A stretch of 5,246 nucleotides of DNA from an uncultured Oscillospiraceae bacterium (lineage in GTDB: Bacteria > Bacillota > Clostridia > Oscillospirales > Oscillospiraceae): assembly GCA_934636045.1 (NCBI GenBank), contig CAKTZP010000139.1, forward strand, positions 1 to 5,246, in the 5' to 3' direction. The notes under the pieces are model-generated. The model searched no databases, was not told the DNA's origin, and worked only from the letters and a program-made list of their open reading frames with translations. Positions 1 to 5,246 of this stretch are shown here, one piece after another. A program made the translations under genes and the position numbers. Within the stretch, counting starts at the first letter, position 1. The number at the start of each line of letters is the position of its first letter.

Positions 1-1098
1 GCCAAGGTTTCTGACTTAGTGGAAATCAGCATCTCAGATACCGGAAAGGGTATGGACGAGGAGCAGCTGGCGCATGACACCAAGCATGGCAGCCTCCTGC
101 GCGACAAGGTCACGGAGGAGGAAATTGCAAAAATCGTCGAGCGCTGGACGGGCATTCCCGTGGCCAAGCTCGTCGAGGGTGAGCGCGAAAAGCTGCTGAG
201 CCTCGACAAGGTGCTGCACCAGCGCGTCATCGGGCAGGACGAGGCGGTCAAATCCGTCTCCGAGGCCATTCTGCGCAGCCGCGCGGGCATTCAGGACCCG
301 AACCGTCCGATCGGCTCGTTCCTGTTCCTCGGCCCGACGGGCGTCGGCAAGACCGAGCTTGCCAAGGCGCTGGCTGAGGCGCTGTTCGACGACGAAAAGA
401 ACCTGATTCGTATCGATATGAGCGAATATATGGAGAAATTCTCCGTCTCGCGTCTGATCGGTGCGCCTCCGGGATATGTCGGCTACGACGAGGGCGGCCA
501 GCTGACCGAGGCCGTGCGCCGCAAGCCCTACTCCGTCGTCCTGTTCGACGAGGTGGAAAAGGCACATCCCGACGTCTTCAACATCCTGCTGCAGGTGCTC
601 GACGACGGCCGTATCACCGACTCGCAGGGTCGGACGGTCGATTTCAAGAACACCATCCTGATCTTGACGAGCAACCTCGGCTCGGAATTCCTGCTCGACG
701 GCATCGGCGCGGACGGCGAGATCAGCGCGGAGGCACGCGCACAGGTCGAGCAGCTGCTCAAGCGCTCGTTCCGTCCGGAGTTTCTGAACCGTCTGGACGA
801 GATTGTGTTCTATAAGCCGCTGACGCGCGAGAACATCGTCAGCATCATCGACCTCCAGCTTGCTGCGCTCAACAAGCGCCTGAGCGAGCGTCAGCTCCGC
901 TGCGAGCTGACCGAGGCGGCAAAGCAGTTCGTCATCGATGCCTCCTACGACCCGCAGTACGGCGCCCGTCCGTTGCGCCGGTATTTGCAGCACACGGTCG
1001 AGACACTGCTCGCGCGGCGCATCGTCCGCGGCGATGTCACGCCGAATTCGACGCTGAACGTCGACGTGAAGGACGGCGAGCTTGTCATCGTAAATTGA
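1..1098 (+). CDS. clpB: ATP-dependent chaperone ClpB, C-terminal part (5' end outside window)
   Basis: This is the C-terminal 365 codons of the Hsp100 disaggregase, a cytoplasmic hexamer that threads aggregated proteins through its pore together with DnaK. Counting codons from base 1, the second AAA+ domain shows Walker A GPTGVGKT (111-118), pore loop GYVGY (158-162), Walker B with D183-E184, sensor-1 N225 in TSNLGS, and sensor-2 GARPLRR (321-327). The linker motif [10 protein letters not shown] precedes it. I call ClpB rather than ClpC or ClpA because the segment after sensor 1 lacks a ClpP-docking [LIV]-G-[FL] loop and the sequence around [15 protein letters not shown] is ClpB-like. The stop is TGA at 1096-1098. 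The frame is open to base 1, so the GTG at 19 is not the true start. Codons 1-18 are odd: they read as a histidine-kinase G1 box (DTGKGM), not as the ClpB coiled-coil/linker segment expected there, and they use AT-richer codons. Family is certain; the first ~55 bases are doubtful. Confidence 0.93.
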   Translation, partial: AKVSDLVEISISDTGKGMDEEQLAHDTKHGSLLRDKVTEEEIAKIVERWTGIPVAKLVEGEREKLLSLDKVLHQRVIGQDEAVKSVSEAILRSRAGIQDPNRPIGSFLFLGPTGVGKTELAKALAEALFDDEKNLIRIDMSEYMEKFSVSRLIGAPPGYVGYDEGGQLTEAVRRKPYSVVLFDEVEKAHPDVFNILLQVLDDGRITDSQGRTVDFKNTILILTSNLGSEFLLDGIGADGEISAEARAQVEQLLKRSFRPEFLNRLDEIVFYKPLTRENIVSIIDLQLAALNKRLSERQLRCELTEAAKQFVIDASYDPQYGARPLRRYLQHTVETLLARRIVRGDVTPNSTLNVDVKDGELVIVN

Positions 1099-1112
1099 CG
1101 TATTGCAGCAAA

Positions 1113-1171
1113 GCGGGGAATTTTCCATCGAATTATGAAATAATTTCAAAAATCCTATGGAAATTCCGCGC
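1113..1171. repeat. imperfect inverted repeat after clpB, overlapping a promoter -35
   Basis: The arms GGAATTTTCCAT (1117-1128) and ATGGAAATTCC (1157-1167) are complementary except for one bulged base. The interval contains an AT-rich small palindrome, AATTAT-GAA-ATAATT (1131-1145). Each outer arm contains its own mini-palindrome, GGAA-TT-TTCC (1117-1126) and GGAA-A-TTCC (1159-1167), about 42 bp apart. There is no T-run after the right arm, so it is not a standard intrinsic terminator. The right arm covers the -35 of the promoter candidate at 1158-1186, so a paired operator is possible. That role is inferred from position only. Confidence 0.4.
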
Positions 1172-1186
1172 CAGACCTGCTATAAT
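1158..1186 (+). promoter_or_regulatory. candidate sigma-A promoter P1 in the clpB-pyrG gap
   Basis: TGGAAA at 1158-1163 (4 of 6 to TTGACA), a 17-bp spacer, then a perfect TATAAT at 1181-1186, preceded by TGC, which gives an extended -10. Transcription would begin near 1193. The downstream product could be a long pyrG leader or a short transcript ending at the hairpin 1229-1261. Confidence 0.55.
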
Positions 1187-1228
1187 CGATGCGGTGAATT
1201 TTGGGCTTCCGCCTATTTGAGAATAACC

Positions 1229-1276
1229 GTGCCCCGTTTTCGCCCGCCGGAAACGGGGCGCTTCTCTGTAGTTTTT
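1229..1276 (+). terminator. probable intrinsic terminator or attenuator hairpin
   Basis: Arms GCCCCGTTT (1231-1239) and AAACGGGGC (1251-1259) pair perfectly. Pairing can extend inward (T1240-G1250, C1241-G1249, G1242-C1248) around loop CCCGC, and outward through T1230-G1260 and G1229-C1261. The sequence after the stem is pyrimidine-rich (CTTCTCT), with five T at 1272-1276. The T-run is offset about 10 nt from the stem, so termination may be inefficient. It could end clpB readthrough, or end a short RNA starting at P1 near 1193. Confidence 0.5.
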
Positions 1277-1284
1277 GGGGAAGC

Positions 1285-1314
1285 TCTGAATCCATCCTCG
1301 AGGATAGATTCAGA
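1285..1314. repeat. 30-bp near-perfect palindrome upstream of pyrG
   Basis: The left half is TCTGAATC (1285-1292), C1293, ATCCTC (1294-1299). The right half is GAGGAT (1300-1305), A1306, GATTCAGA (1307-1314). Fourteen of fifteen positions are complementary, with a single C/A mismatch and the XhoI-like CTCGAG at the centre. No T-run follows on either strand, which argues against a simple terminator. Its right arm ends inside the -35 of promoter candidate P2, so it may be an operator; a dispersed palindromic repeat is the alternative. Confidence 0.6.
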
Positions 1315-1337
1315 ACGCCCTCCCCCGCGGTTATAAT
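1309..1337 (+). promoter_or_regulatory. candidate sigma-A promoter P2 for pyrG
   Basis: TTCAGA at 1309-1314 (4 of 6), a 17-bp spacer, then a perfect TATAAT at 1332-1337. The predicted start near 1344 would give a leader of about 80 nt. It is the closest well-formed promoter to pyrG, and its -35 is the end of the 30-bp palindrome. Confidence 0.55.
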
Positions 1338-1384
1338 GCAACGCAGGTACATAATATAAAATTATTAAAACAGGAATATTGAAA

Positions 1385-1419
1385 AAAGGAGAGAGGTCGC
1401 CCCGCGCGCGGCCGGAAAG
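1385..1419 (+). promoter_or_regulatory. pyrG ribosome-binding region with distant strong SD and GC-rich hairpin
   Basis: A very strong purine tract, AAAGGAGAGAGG, lies at 1385-1396, but its end is 29 nt from the ATG at 1426, too far for normal use. A weaker GGAAAG (1414-1419) sits 6 nt from the ATG. Between them GGTCGC (1395-1400) can pair with GCGGCC (1408-1413) around a 7-nt loop, which would bring the strong SD closer. No other start codon follows the strong SD before 1426. Confidence 0.5.
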
Positions 1420-1425
1420 CAAGCA

Positions 1426-3033
1426 ATGGTAAAGTATGTCTTCGTATTAGGTGGTGTGGTGTCCGGACTGGGCAAGGGCATTACCGCCGCATCGCTCGGC
1501 CGCCTGCTCAAGGCGCGTGGGTATTCTGTCACGATGCAGAAGCTCGACCCCTACTTCAATCTTGATCCCGGCACGATGAACCCGCTGCAGCACGGCGAGG
1601 TCTTCGTGACCGACGACGGCGCGGAAACCGACCTCGACCTCGGCCACTACGAGCGCTTCATCGACGAGCGCCTCACCCGCGGCGCGAACGTCACCTCCGG
1701 CCGCATCTACAGCACCGTGCTGGAAAAGGAGCGCCGCGGCGAATTCGGCGGCGGCACCGTCCAGTTCATCCCGCACATCACCGGCGAGATCAAAAACCGC
1801 TTCTACCGCGGCGAGGACGGCGAGGAGAAGATCGCCATCATCGAGGTCGGCGGCACCGTCGGCGACATGGAAAGCTCCCCGTTCCTCGAGGCCATCCGCC
1901 AGTTCCAGAACGAGGTCGGCCACGAAAACGCGATTATTCTGCTGGTCACCCTCATCCCCTATCTCAAGGCCAGCGGCGAGATGAAAACCAAGCCGACGCA
2001 GGGCTCCGTCCGCGAGCTGCAAAGCATCGGCCTGCGCCCGGACGTGCTGGTCTGCCGCTCGGACTACCCGCTCACGCCCGACATTCGCAACAAGCTGGCG
2101 CTGTTCTGCAACGTCCGCCCGTCCTGCGTTCTGCAAAATCTCGACGCCGACATTCTCTATCAGGTGCCGCTCATGATGGAGCAGGAGCATCTGGCGCAGG
2201 CTGTTTTGCAGTGCCTCGGCCTGCCCGACCGCCCCGCCAAGCTTGAGGAGTGGACGGAGATGTGCCGCCGCTGGCAGGAGCCGAAGCGCAGCGTGCGCAT
2301 CGCCCTTGTCGGCAAATATACCCAGCTGCACGATGCCTATCTCAGCGTCGTCGAGGCGCTCAAGCACGCCGGCTTTGCCCATGACACCGCCGTGCAGATC
2401 GACTGGGTCGATTCCGAGACCGTGAACGACGAGAACGTTGCGTCGGTGCTCGGCGAGGCGGACGGCATTTTGGTGCCCGGCGGCTTCGGCGAGCGCGGCA
2501 TCACCGGCATGCTCAGCGCGATCACCTACGCGCGCGAGCAGCACAAGCCCTTCCTCGGTCTCTGCCTCGGCATGCAGCTGGCGGTCGTGGAATTTGCCCG
2601 CGGCGTTGCGGGCCTTGCCGGCGCCAACAGCATCGAGTTCGACCCCGAAACGCCCCATCCCGTCATCCACCTCATGCCCGACCAGAAGGGCGTGACCGAC
2701 CTCGGCGGTACGCTGCGCCTCGGCGCATATCCCTGCCACCTCGAAAAAGGCAGCCTCGCGGCCAAGCTCTACGGCGAGGAGCTGATCTCCGAGCGCCACC
2801 GCCACCGCTATGAGGTCAACAACGACTACCGCTGCGCCCTGTGCAGCGCAGGCATGCGCTTCTGCGGTCAGTCGCCCGACGGCCGTATCATCGAAATGGT
2901 GGAGCTTCCCGACCAGCCCTTCTTCATCGCCACCCAAGCCCACCCCGAATTCAACTCCCGCCCCACGCGGCCGCACCCGCTGTTCAAGGGGCTTATCTCC
3001 GCCGCCTTGGAGGCAACGCAGGCCAAGGAATAA
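1426..3033 (+). CDS. pyrG: CTP synthase (glutamine-hydrolysing)
   Basis: This cytosolic enzyme makes CTP from UTP, ATP and glutamine, the last step of de novo pyrimidine nucleotide synthesis. The 535-aa length is normal for the family. The N-terminal synthase (amidoligase) domain shows the P-loop [10 protein letters not shown] (9-18), [14 protein letters not shown] (38-51), the acidic Mg-ligand candidates D71 and E140, and the UTP-site motif KTKPTQ (187-192). The C-terminal class I glutamine amidotransferase domain shows PGGFGERG (351-358), nucleophile C380 in GLCLGMQ, and the H506/E508 pair in AHPEF. All catalytic residues I can name are present. The ATG is chosen because members begin M-x-K-Y-x-F-V and no upstream in-frame start exists. 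It appears to be a single-gene unit with its own promoter candidate upstream and a terminator downstream. I see no Bacillus-type GGGC start plus late attenuator here, so its control, if any, differs. Confidence 0.97.
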   Translation: MVKYVFVLGGVVSGLGKGITAASLGRLLKARGYSVTMQKLDPYFNLDPGTMNPLQHGEVFVTDDGAETDLDLGHYERFIDERLTRGANVTSGRIYSTVLEKERRGEFGGGTVQFIPHITGEIKNRFYRGEDGEEKIAIIEVGGTVGDMESSPFLEAIRQFQNEVGHENAIILLVTLIPYLKASGEMKTKPTQGSVRELQSIGLRPDVLVCRSDYPLTPDIRNKLALFCNVRPSCVLQNLDADILYQVPLMMEQEHLAQAVLQCLGLPDRPAKLEEWTEMCRRWQEPKRSVRIALVGKYTQLHDAYLSVVEALKHAGFAHDTAVQIDWVDSETVNDENVASVLGEADGILVPGGFGERGITGMLSAITYAREQHKPFLGLCLGMQLAVVEFARGVAGLAGANSIEFDPETPHPVIHLMPDQKGVTDLGGTLRLGAYPCHLEKGSLAAKLYGEELISERHRHRYEVNNDYRCALCSAGMRFCGQSPDGRIIEMVELPDQPFFIATQAHPEFNSRPTRPHPLFKGLISAALEATQAKE

Positions 3034-3117
3034 TCAAGCTGCAAAGCAAAATGCGGAGAAGAAAAACCAATAAATAAGAAAACTGATTTTGACGGTTTCG
3101 GACTTTTTTGACAGTCT

Positions 3118-3163
3118 AAAAGCGCATACCGGAGGGAAGATCTCCTCCGGTATGCGCTTTTTT
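3118..3163. terminator. strong bidirectional intrinsic terminator between convergent genes
   Basis: A perfect 18-bp stem: left arm 3118-3135 (AAAA then GCGCATACCGGAGG), right arm 3144-3161 (CCTCCGGTATGCGC then TTTT), with an 8-nt loop GAAGATCT. Six T follow the GC stem on the plus strand (3158-3163), and the A-run at 3118-3121 gives a shorter U-run on the minus strand. It lies 85 nt after the pyrG stop and 40 nt beyond the stop of the minus-strand flavoprotein gene, so it can serve both. Confidence 0.92.
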
Positions 3164-3202
3164 GCGTGCAGAGGCCGTAGCCGGCGGCGTGTCCGGGCAG
3201 GG

Positions 3203-4585
3203 TCAGAGCGCCTGCTCCGGCTGTCCGGCAATATCCCGCGCGACGTGCACGCCGCTTGCTGACGCATGCGACAGCGAGTGCGTAATGCCGCTGCCGTCGC
3301 CGATGATATAAAGGCCGCGGTACCTGGTCCTGAGGGCGCTGTCCACCTCGACCTCCATATTGTAGAACTTGACCTCCACGCCATACAGCAGCGTGTCGTC
3401 GTTGGCAGTGCCGGGCGCGACCTTGTCCAGCGCATAGATCATTTCGATGATCCCGTCCAGAATCCGCTTGGGAAGCACCAGGCTCAGATCGCCGGGGGTC
3501 GCGTTCAGCGTGGGCGTCATGAAGGAATCCAGCATCCGGTTCGGCGTGGAACGGCGGCCGCGGATCAGGTCGCCGAAGCGCTGGCAAATCACGCCGCCGC
3601 CCAGCATATTGCTCAGCCGGGCGATGGACTCGCCGTAGCCGTTGGAATCCTTGAAGGGCTCGGAAAAGTGCTTTGCCACCAGCAGCGCGAAGTTGGTGTT
3701 CTCCGTCTGCTTGGCGGGATCCTCATAGCTGTGGCCGTTGACGGTGATGATGCCGTTGGTGTTTTCGTTGACCACCGCGCCGCGGGGGTTCATGCAGAAG
3801 GTTCGCACCAGATCGCCGTATTTCTTCGTGCGGTAAACGATCTTGCCCTCGTACAGCTCGTCGGTAATCTGAGAAAACACCTCTGCCGGAAGCTCCACCC
3901 GGACGCCGATATCGACGCGGTTGGAGCGGGTGGGGATGTCCAGCTCGCGGCAGACCTGCTCCATCCACTTGCTGCCGCTGCGGCCGACGGATATTACGCA
4001 GTCGCGGCAGGAAAAGGTGCTGTCCTTGCACTGTACCAGATAGCCGCCGTCGCTGCGGGAGAGCATTTCCACCGGCGTGTCGAAATAAAACGTGACCTTA
4101 TCCTTCAGATAGGCGTACAGATTTTCGAGCACCACATAGTTGATGTCCGTTCCCAAATGGCGCACGGAGGCATCTAAAAGGTGCAGGTCGTTCTGAATGC
4201 ACTGCTTTTTGAATTGCGTGCCGGCGGTGGAGTAGAGCCTTGTCCCCTCGCCGCCGAAGCGCATGTTGATCCGGTCGACATAGCGCATCAGCTCCAGCGC
4301 CTGCTTTTTGCCGATGTACTGGTACAGCGTGCCGCCAAAGTCGTTGGTAATGTTGTATTTTCCGTCGGAAAATGCGCCGGCGCCGCCGAAGCCGCTCATG
4401 ATCGAGCAGCATTTGCAGGAAATGCAGGATTTGACCCGATCTCCGTCAATGGGGCAATGCCGCTTGCTCAGCGGGTGCCCCGCCTCGAAGACGGCAACGC
4501 GCAGCGAGGGCCTGCGCTGCACCAGCTCATAGGCGGTAAAGATGCCGCCGGGGCCTGCACCGATAATAATAACATCATACTCCAT
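3203..4585 (-). CDS. FAD-dependent dehydrogenase, COG2509-type, substrate unknown
   Basis: A 460-aa cytoplasmic flavoprotein with no signal peptide or membrane segment. The N-terminus has the dinucleotide fold GAGPGG (9-14) with acidic E34 at the end of strand 2. A second FAD-contact motif, GDGSG (429-433), lies in GLYIIGDGSGITHS near the C-terminus. Between them come conserved-looking blocks SGFGGAGAFSDGKYN (64-78), a glycine-rich NMLGGGV, RGRRSTP and LLYGVEVKFY, which I recognise from the widespread COG2509 'NAD(FAD)-utilizing dehydrogenase' family. A cysteine cluster C44, C54, C57, C59, C60 precedes the SGFGGAG block. Whether it binds metal or is redox-active is unknown. The start at 4585 is chosen over the ATG at 4621 because GGAGG (4593-4597) sits 7 nt upstream and the Rossmann strand then begins at residue 3. 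It is convergent with pyrG and divergent from pckA, so context gives no substrate clue. Confidence 0.88.
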   Translation of the reverse strand: MEYDVIIIGAGPGGIFTAYELVQRRPSLRVAVFEAGHPLSKRHCPIDGDRVKSCISCKCCSIMSGFGGAGAFSDGKYNITNDFGGTLYQYIGKKQALELMRYVDRINMRFGGEGTRLYSTAGTQFKKQCIQNDLHLLDASVRHLGTDINYVVLENLYAYLKDKVTFYFDTPVEMLSRSDGGYLVQCKDSTFSCRDCVISVGRSGSKWMEQVCRELDIPTRSNRVDIGVRVELPAEVFSQITDELYEGKIVYRTKKYGDLVRTFCMNPRGAVVNENTNGIITVNGHSYEDPAKQTENTNFALLVAKHFSEPFKDSNGYGESIARLSNMLGGGVICQRFGDLIRGRRSTPNRMLDSFMTPTLNATPGDLSLVLPKRILDGIIEMIYALDKVAPGTANDDTLLYGVEVKFYNMEVEVDSALRTRYRGLYIIGDGSGITHSLSHASASGVHVARDIAGQPEQAL

Positions 4586-4592
4586 AGTAAAA

Positions 4593-4597
4593 CCTCC
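4593..4597 (-). promoter_or_regulatory. ribosome binding site deciding the flavoprotein start
   Basis: On the minus strand GGAGG is followed by TTTTACT (7 nt) and the ATG at 4585. The alternative ATG at 4621 has no comparable purine tract, which settles the shorter reading. Confidence 0.85.
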
Positions 4598-4650
4598 GAG
4601 CTGTCTGTCTGCGCACAGCATGGCGCAGGGTCTGGAATCTTTGCGCGATT

Positions 4651-4679
4651 ATTATAGCCGCATTTTTCAAGATTTTCAA
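4651..4679 (-). promoter_or_regulatory. sigma-A promoter for the flavoprotein gene
   Basis: On the minus strand: TTGAAA (4679-4674), a 17-bp spacer, then TATAAT (4656-4651). Transcription should begin near 4644, giving a leader of about 59 nt. The leader contains a small hairpin, CTGCGC/GCGCAG (4628-4623 with 4614-4609), of unknown importance. Confidence 0.72.
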
Positions 4680-4750
4680 CTGCCTTCGACGAAATATGCC
4701 GCGTGCCTTCCGATGTTTTCTGCGGCGCGGACAGCGGGAGCAAGCAGCGG

Positions 4751-4832
4751 CTTGCAGAAAAAATTACTTTTAGCAGGATTTCTTGCAGAACCCGAGATTT
4801 TTCGCCGTTTTGCAGCCGAAAATGCAAGAAAT
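4751..4832. repeat. cluster of TTGCAG direct repeats and nested inverted repeats
   Basis: CTTGCAGAA occurs twice (4751-4759 and 4782-4790, 31 bp apart), with a third partial copy TTTGCAG at 4809-4815. The second copy also forms one arm of a 10-bp perfect inverted repeat: ATTTCTTGCA (4778-4787) and TGCAAGAAAT (4823-4832). Inside it is a 6-bp pair TTTTCG (4799-4804)/CGAAAA (4817-4822). The cluster lies about 53 bp upstream of the pckA -35 and about 72 bp upstream of the divergent flavoprotein -35, so it could bind a regulator of either. The rest of the 407-bp gap shows no gene I can support. Confidence 0.5.
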
Positions 4833-4884
4833 GGCAGGCCGGGAGGTAAATTTGTGAACAATCCTTGAAGATTTGAAAAAACTG

Positions 4885-4913
4885 TTGATTTTGGGAGGGA
4901 AACATCGTATTAT
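4885..4913 (+). promoter_or_regulatory. sigma-A promoter for pckA
   Basis: TTGATT (4885-4890), a 17-bp spacer, then TATTAT (4908-4913), overlapping a second -10-like TATATA (4911-4916). The start would be near 4920, giving a leader of about 72 nt that contains the hairpin at 4932-4952. Confidence 0.7.
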
Positions 4914-4931
4914 ATAGATGGACTACAAGGG

Positions 4932-4952
4932 ACGCGGTGAAGCTTACCGCGT
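4932..4952 (+). promoter_or_regulatory. hairpin in the pckA 5' leader
   Basis: ACGCGGT (4932-4938) and ACCGCGT (4946-4952) form a perfect 7-bp GC-rich stem around GAAGCTT. It starts about 12 nt after the predicted transcription start and has no T-run after it, so it is not a terminator. A 5' stem could stabilise the mRNA or bind a regulator; the role is not shown by the sequence. Confidence 0.5.
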
Positions 4953-4992
4953 TCAAAGTCGGAAAGTTCTATGGAAAGAGGTTATATATCCC

Positions 4993-5246
4993 ATGGCTGA
5001 AATCGATCTGAAGCAATATGGCATTACCGGCACCACCGAAATCGTGCACAATCCTTCCTATGAAATGCTGTTCGAGGAAGAGACGAAGTCCTGCCTGACC
5101 GGCTATGAAAAGGGTCAGGTCAGCGAGCTGGGCGCTGTGAACGTTATGACCGGCATCTACACCGGCCGTTCCCCCAAAGACAAGTACATTGTCATGGACG
5201 AAAACTCCAAGGACACCGTGTGGTGGACCTCCGACAGCTACAAGAA
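4993..5246 (+). CDS. pckA: phosphoenolpyruvate carboxykinase (ATP), N-terminal part (3' end outside window)
   Basis: The first 84 codons of the ATP-dependent PEP carboxykinase, a cytosolic enzyme that interconverts oxaloacetate + ATP with PEP + CO2 + ADP. It serves gluconeogenesis, or in many anaerobes runs in the carboxylating direction. The segment [18 protein letters not shown] (50-67) is the family signature containing the substrate-binding arginine, here R59 (R65 in the E. coli enzyme). The N-terminal run [22 protein letters not shown] is typical of clostridial members. The kinase P-loop and metal-binding residues lie beyond the window edge. The ATG at 4993 follows the SD-like GGAAAGAGG (4973-4981) by 11 nt, a slightly long spacing. 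Codons such as GCT, GGT, CGT and GTT appear more often than in pyrG, perhaps reflecting high expression; this rests on only 84 codons. Confidence 0.95.
   Translation, partial: MAEIDLKQYGITGTTEIVHNPSYEMLFEEETKSCLTGYEKGQVSELGAVNVMTGIYTGRSPKDKYIVMDENSKDTVWWTSDSYK

Noticed and set aside
34..1149. 371-codon minus-strand frame opposite clpB
   Set aside because: Its composition is that of an antisense shadow (repetitive Leu/Asp/Val/Arg); the opposite strand carries intact AAA+ motifs.
1193..1425. Bacillus subtilis-type pyrG attenuation (GGGC start with reiterative G addition)
   Set aside because: GGGC at 1203-1206 is too far from the P1 -10 to be the start, and no terminator hairpin lies between the P2 start and the pyrG ATG.
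1447..2976. Long open frame (509 codons) on the minus strand opposite pyrG
   Set aside because: It mirrors the pyrG codons, is rich in Ala/Val/Leu/Asp from GC-rich third positions, has no recognisable domain, and pyrG is certain.
3034..3117. A small gene or second terminator between the pyrG stop and the main hairpin
   Set aside because: Only A-rich sequence, a T-run at 3104-3109 and a 4-bp GACT/AGTC pairing are present; nothing supports a separate element.
3266..4177. 303-codon plus-strand frame inside the flavoprotein gene
   Set aside because: It is an antisense shadow rich in Ala/Val/His/Gly with no domain; the minus-strand gene has clear FAD motifs, an RBS and a promoter.
4586..4621. 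Upstream ATG at 4621 extending the flavoprotein by 12 residues
   Set aside because: It has no Shine-Dalgarno, and the internal ATG at 4585 has GGAGG at 7-nt spacing right before the Rossmann strand.
4852..4869. Rex-type redox operator (TTGTGAA half-site upstream of pckA)
   Set aside because: Only the left half matches; the expected TTCACAA half is CCTTGAA, a poor match.
4468..4956. Overlapping frames on both strands across the flavoprotein-pckA gap (also 4542-4868 plus)
   Set aside because: No ribosome binding site, no recognisable protein, atypical residue use, and both run through promoter sequences.
4971..5000. Nine-codon ORF starting at ATG 4971, overlapping the pckA start
   Set aside because: It lacks its own ribosome binding site and looks incidental within the pckA SD region, though a coupled leader peptide cannot be fully excluded.

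Overview
The window looks like ordinary chromosome from a GC-rich member of the Firmicutes, most likely a gut clostridium of the Oscillospiraceae type. This rests on the ClpB, CTP synthase and ATP-type PEP carboxykinase sequences as I remember these families, on strong GGAGG-type ribosome binding sites, and on TTGxxx/TATAAT promoters with 17-bp spacers. No database search was possible, so the family-level placement is an inference.

Layout, left to right. Bases 1-1098 hold the 3' part of clpB (disaggregase, second AAA+ domain), cut by the window edge. Its first ~18 codons do not look like ClpB. A 327-bp gap (1099-1425) carries two candidate promoters, two strong hairpins and a separate loose inverted repeat. 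pyrG (CTP synthase) fills 1426-3033 and is complete. A strong bidirectional terminator (3118-3163) separates it from a convergent minus-strand gene (4585-3203) for an FAD-dependent dehydrogenase of the COG2509 type. A 407-bp divergent intergenic region (4586-4992) holds one good promoter for each flanking gene, a cluster of short direct and inverted repeats, and a leader hairpin. The window ends in the first 84 codons of pckA (PEP carboxykinase, ATP).

The genes do not form one pathway. They cover protein disaggregation, pyrimidine nucleotide synthesis, an uncharacterised flavoprotein and gluconeogenesis/anaplerosis. Each has its own promoter or terminator signals, so they are probably separate transcription units. 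I see no CRISPR array, transposase, tRNA, rRNA, phage gene or defence system, and nothing that amounts to a new multi-gene system. The points worth a second look are the anomalous left edge of clpB, which reads like a histidine-kinase ATPase motif joined to ClpB, and the structured non-coding DNA before pyrG and pckA.
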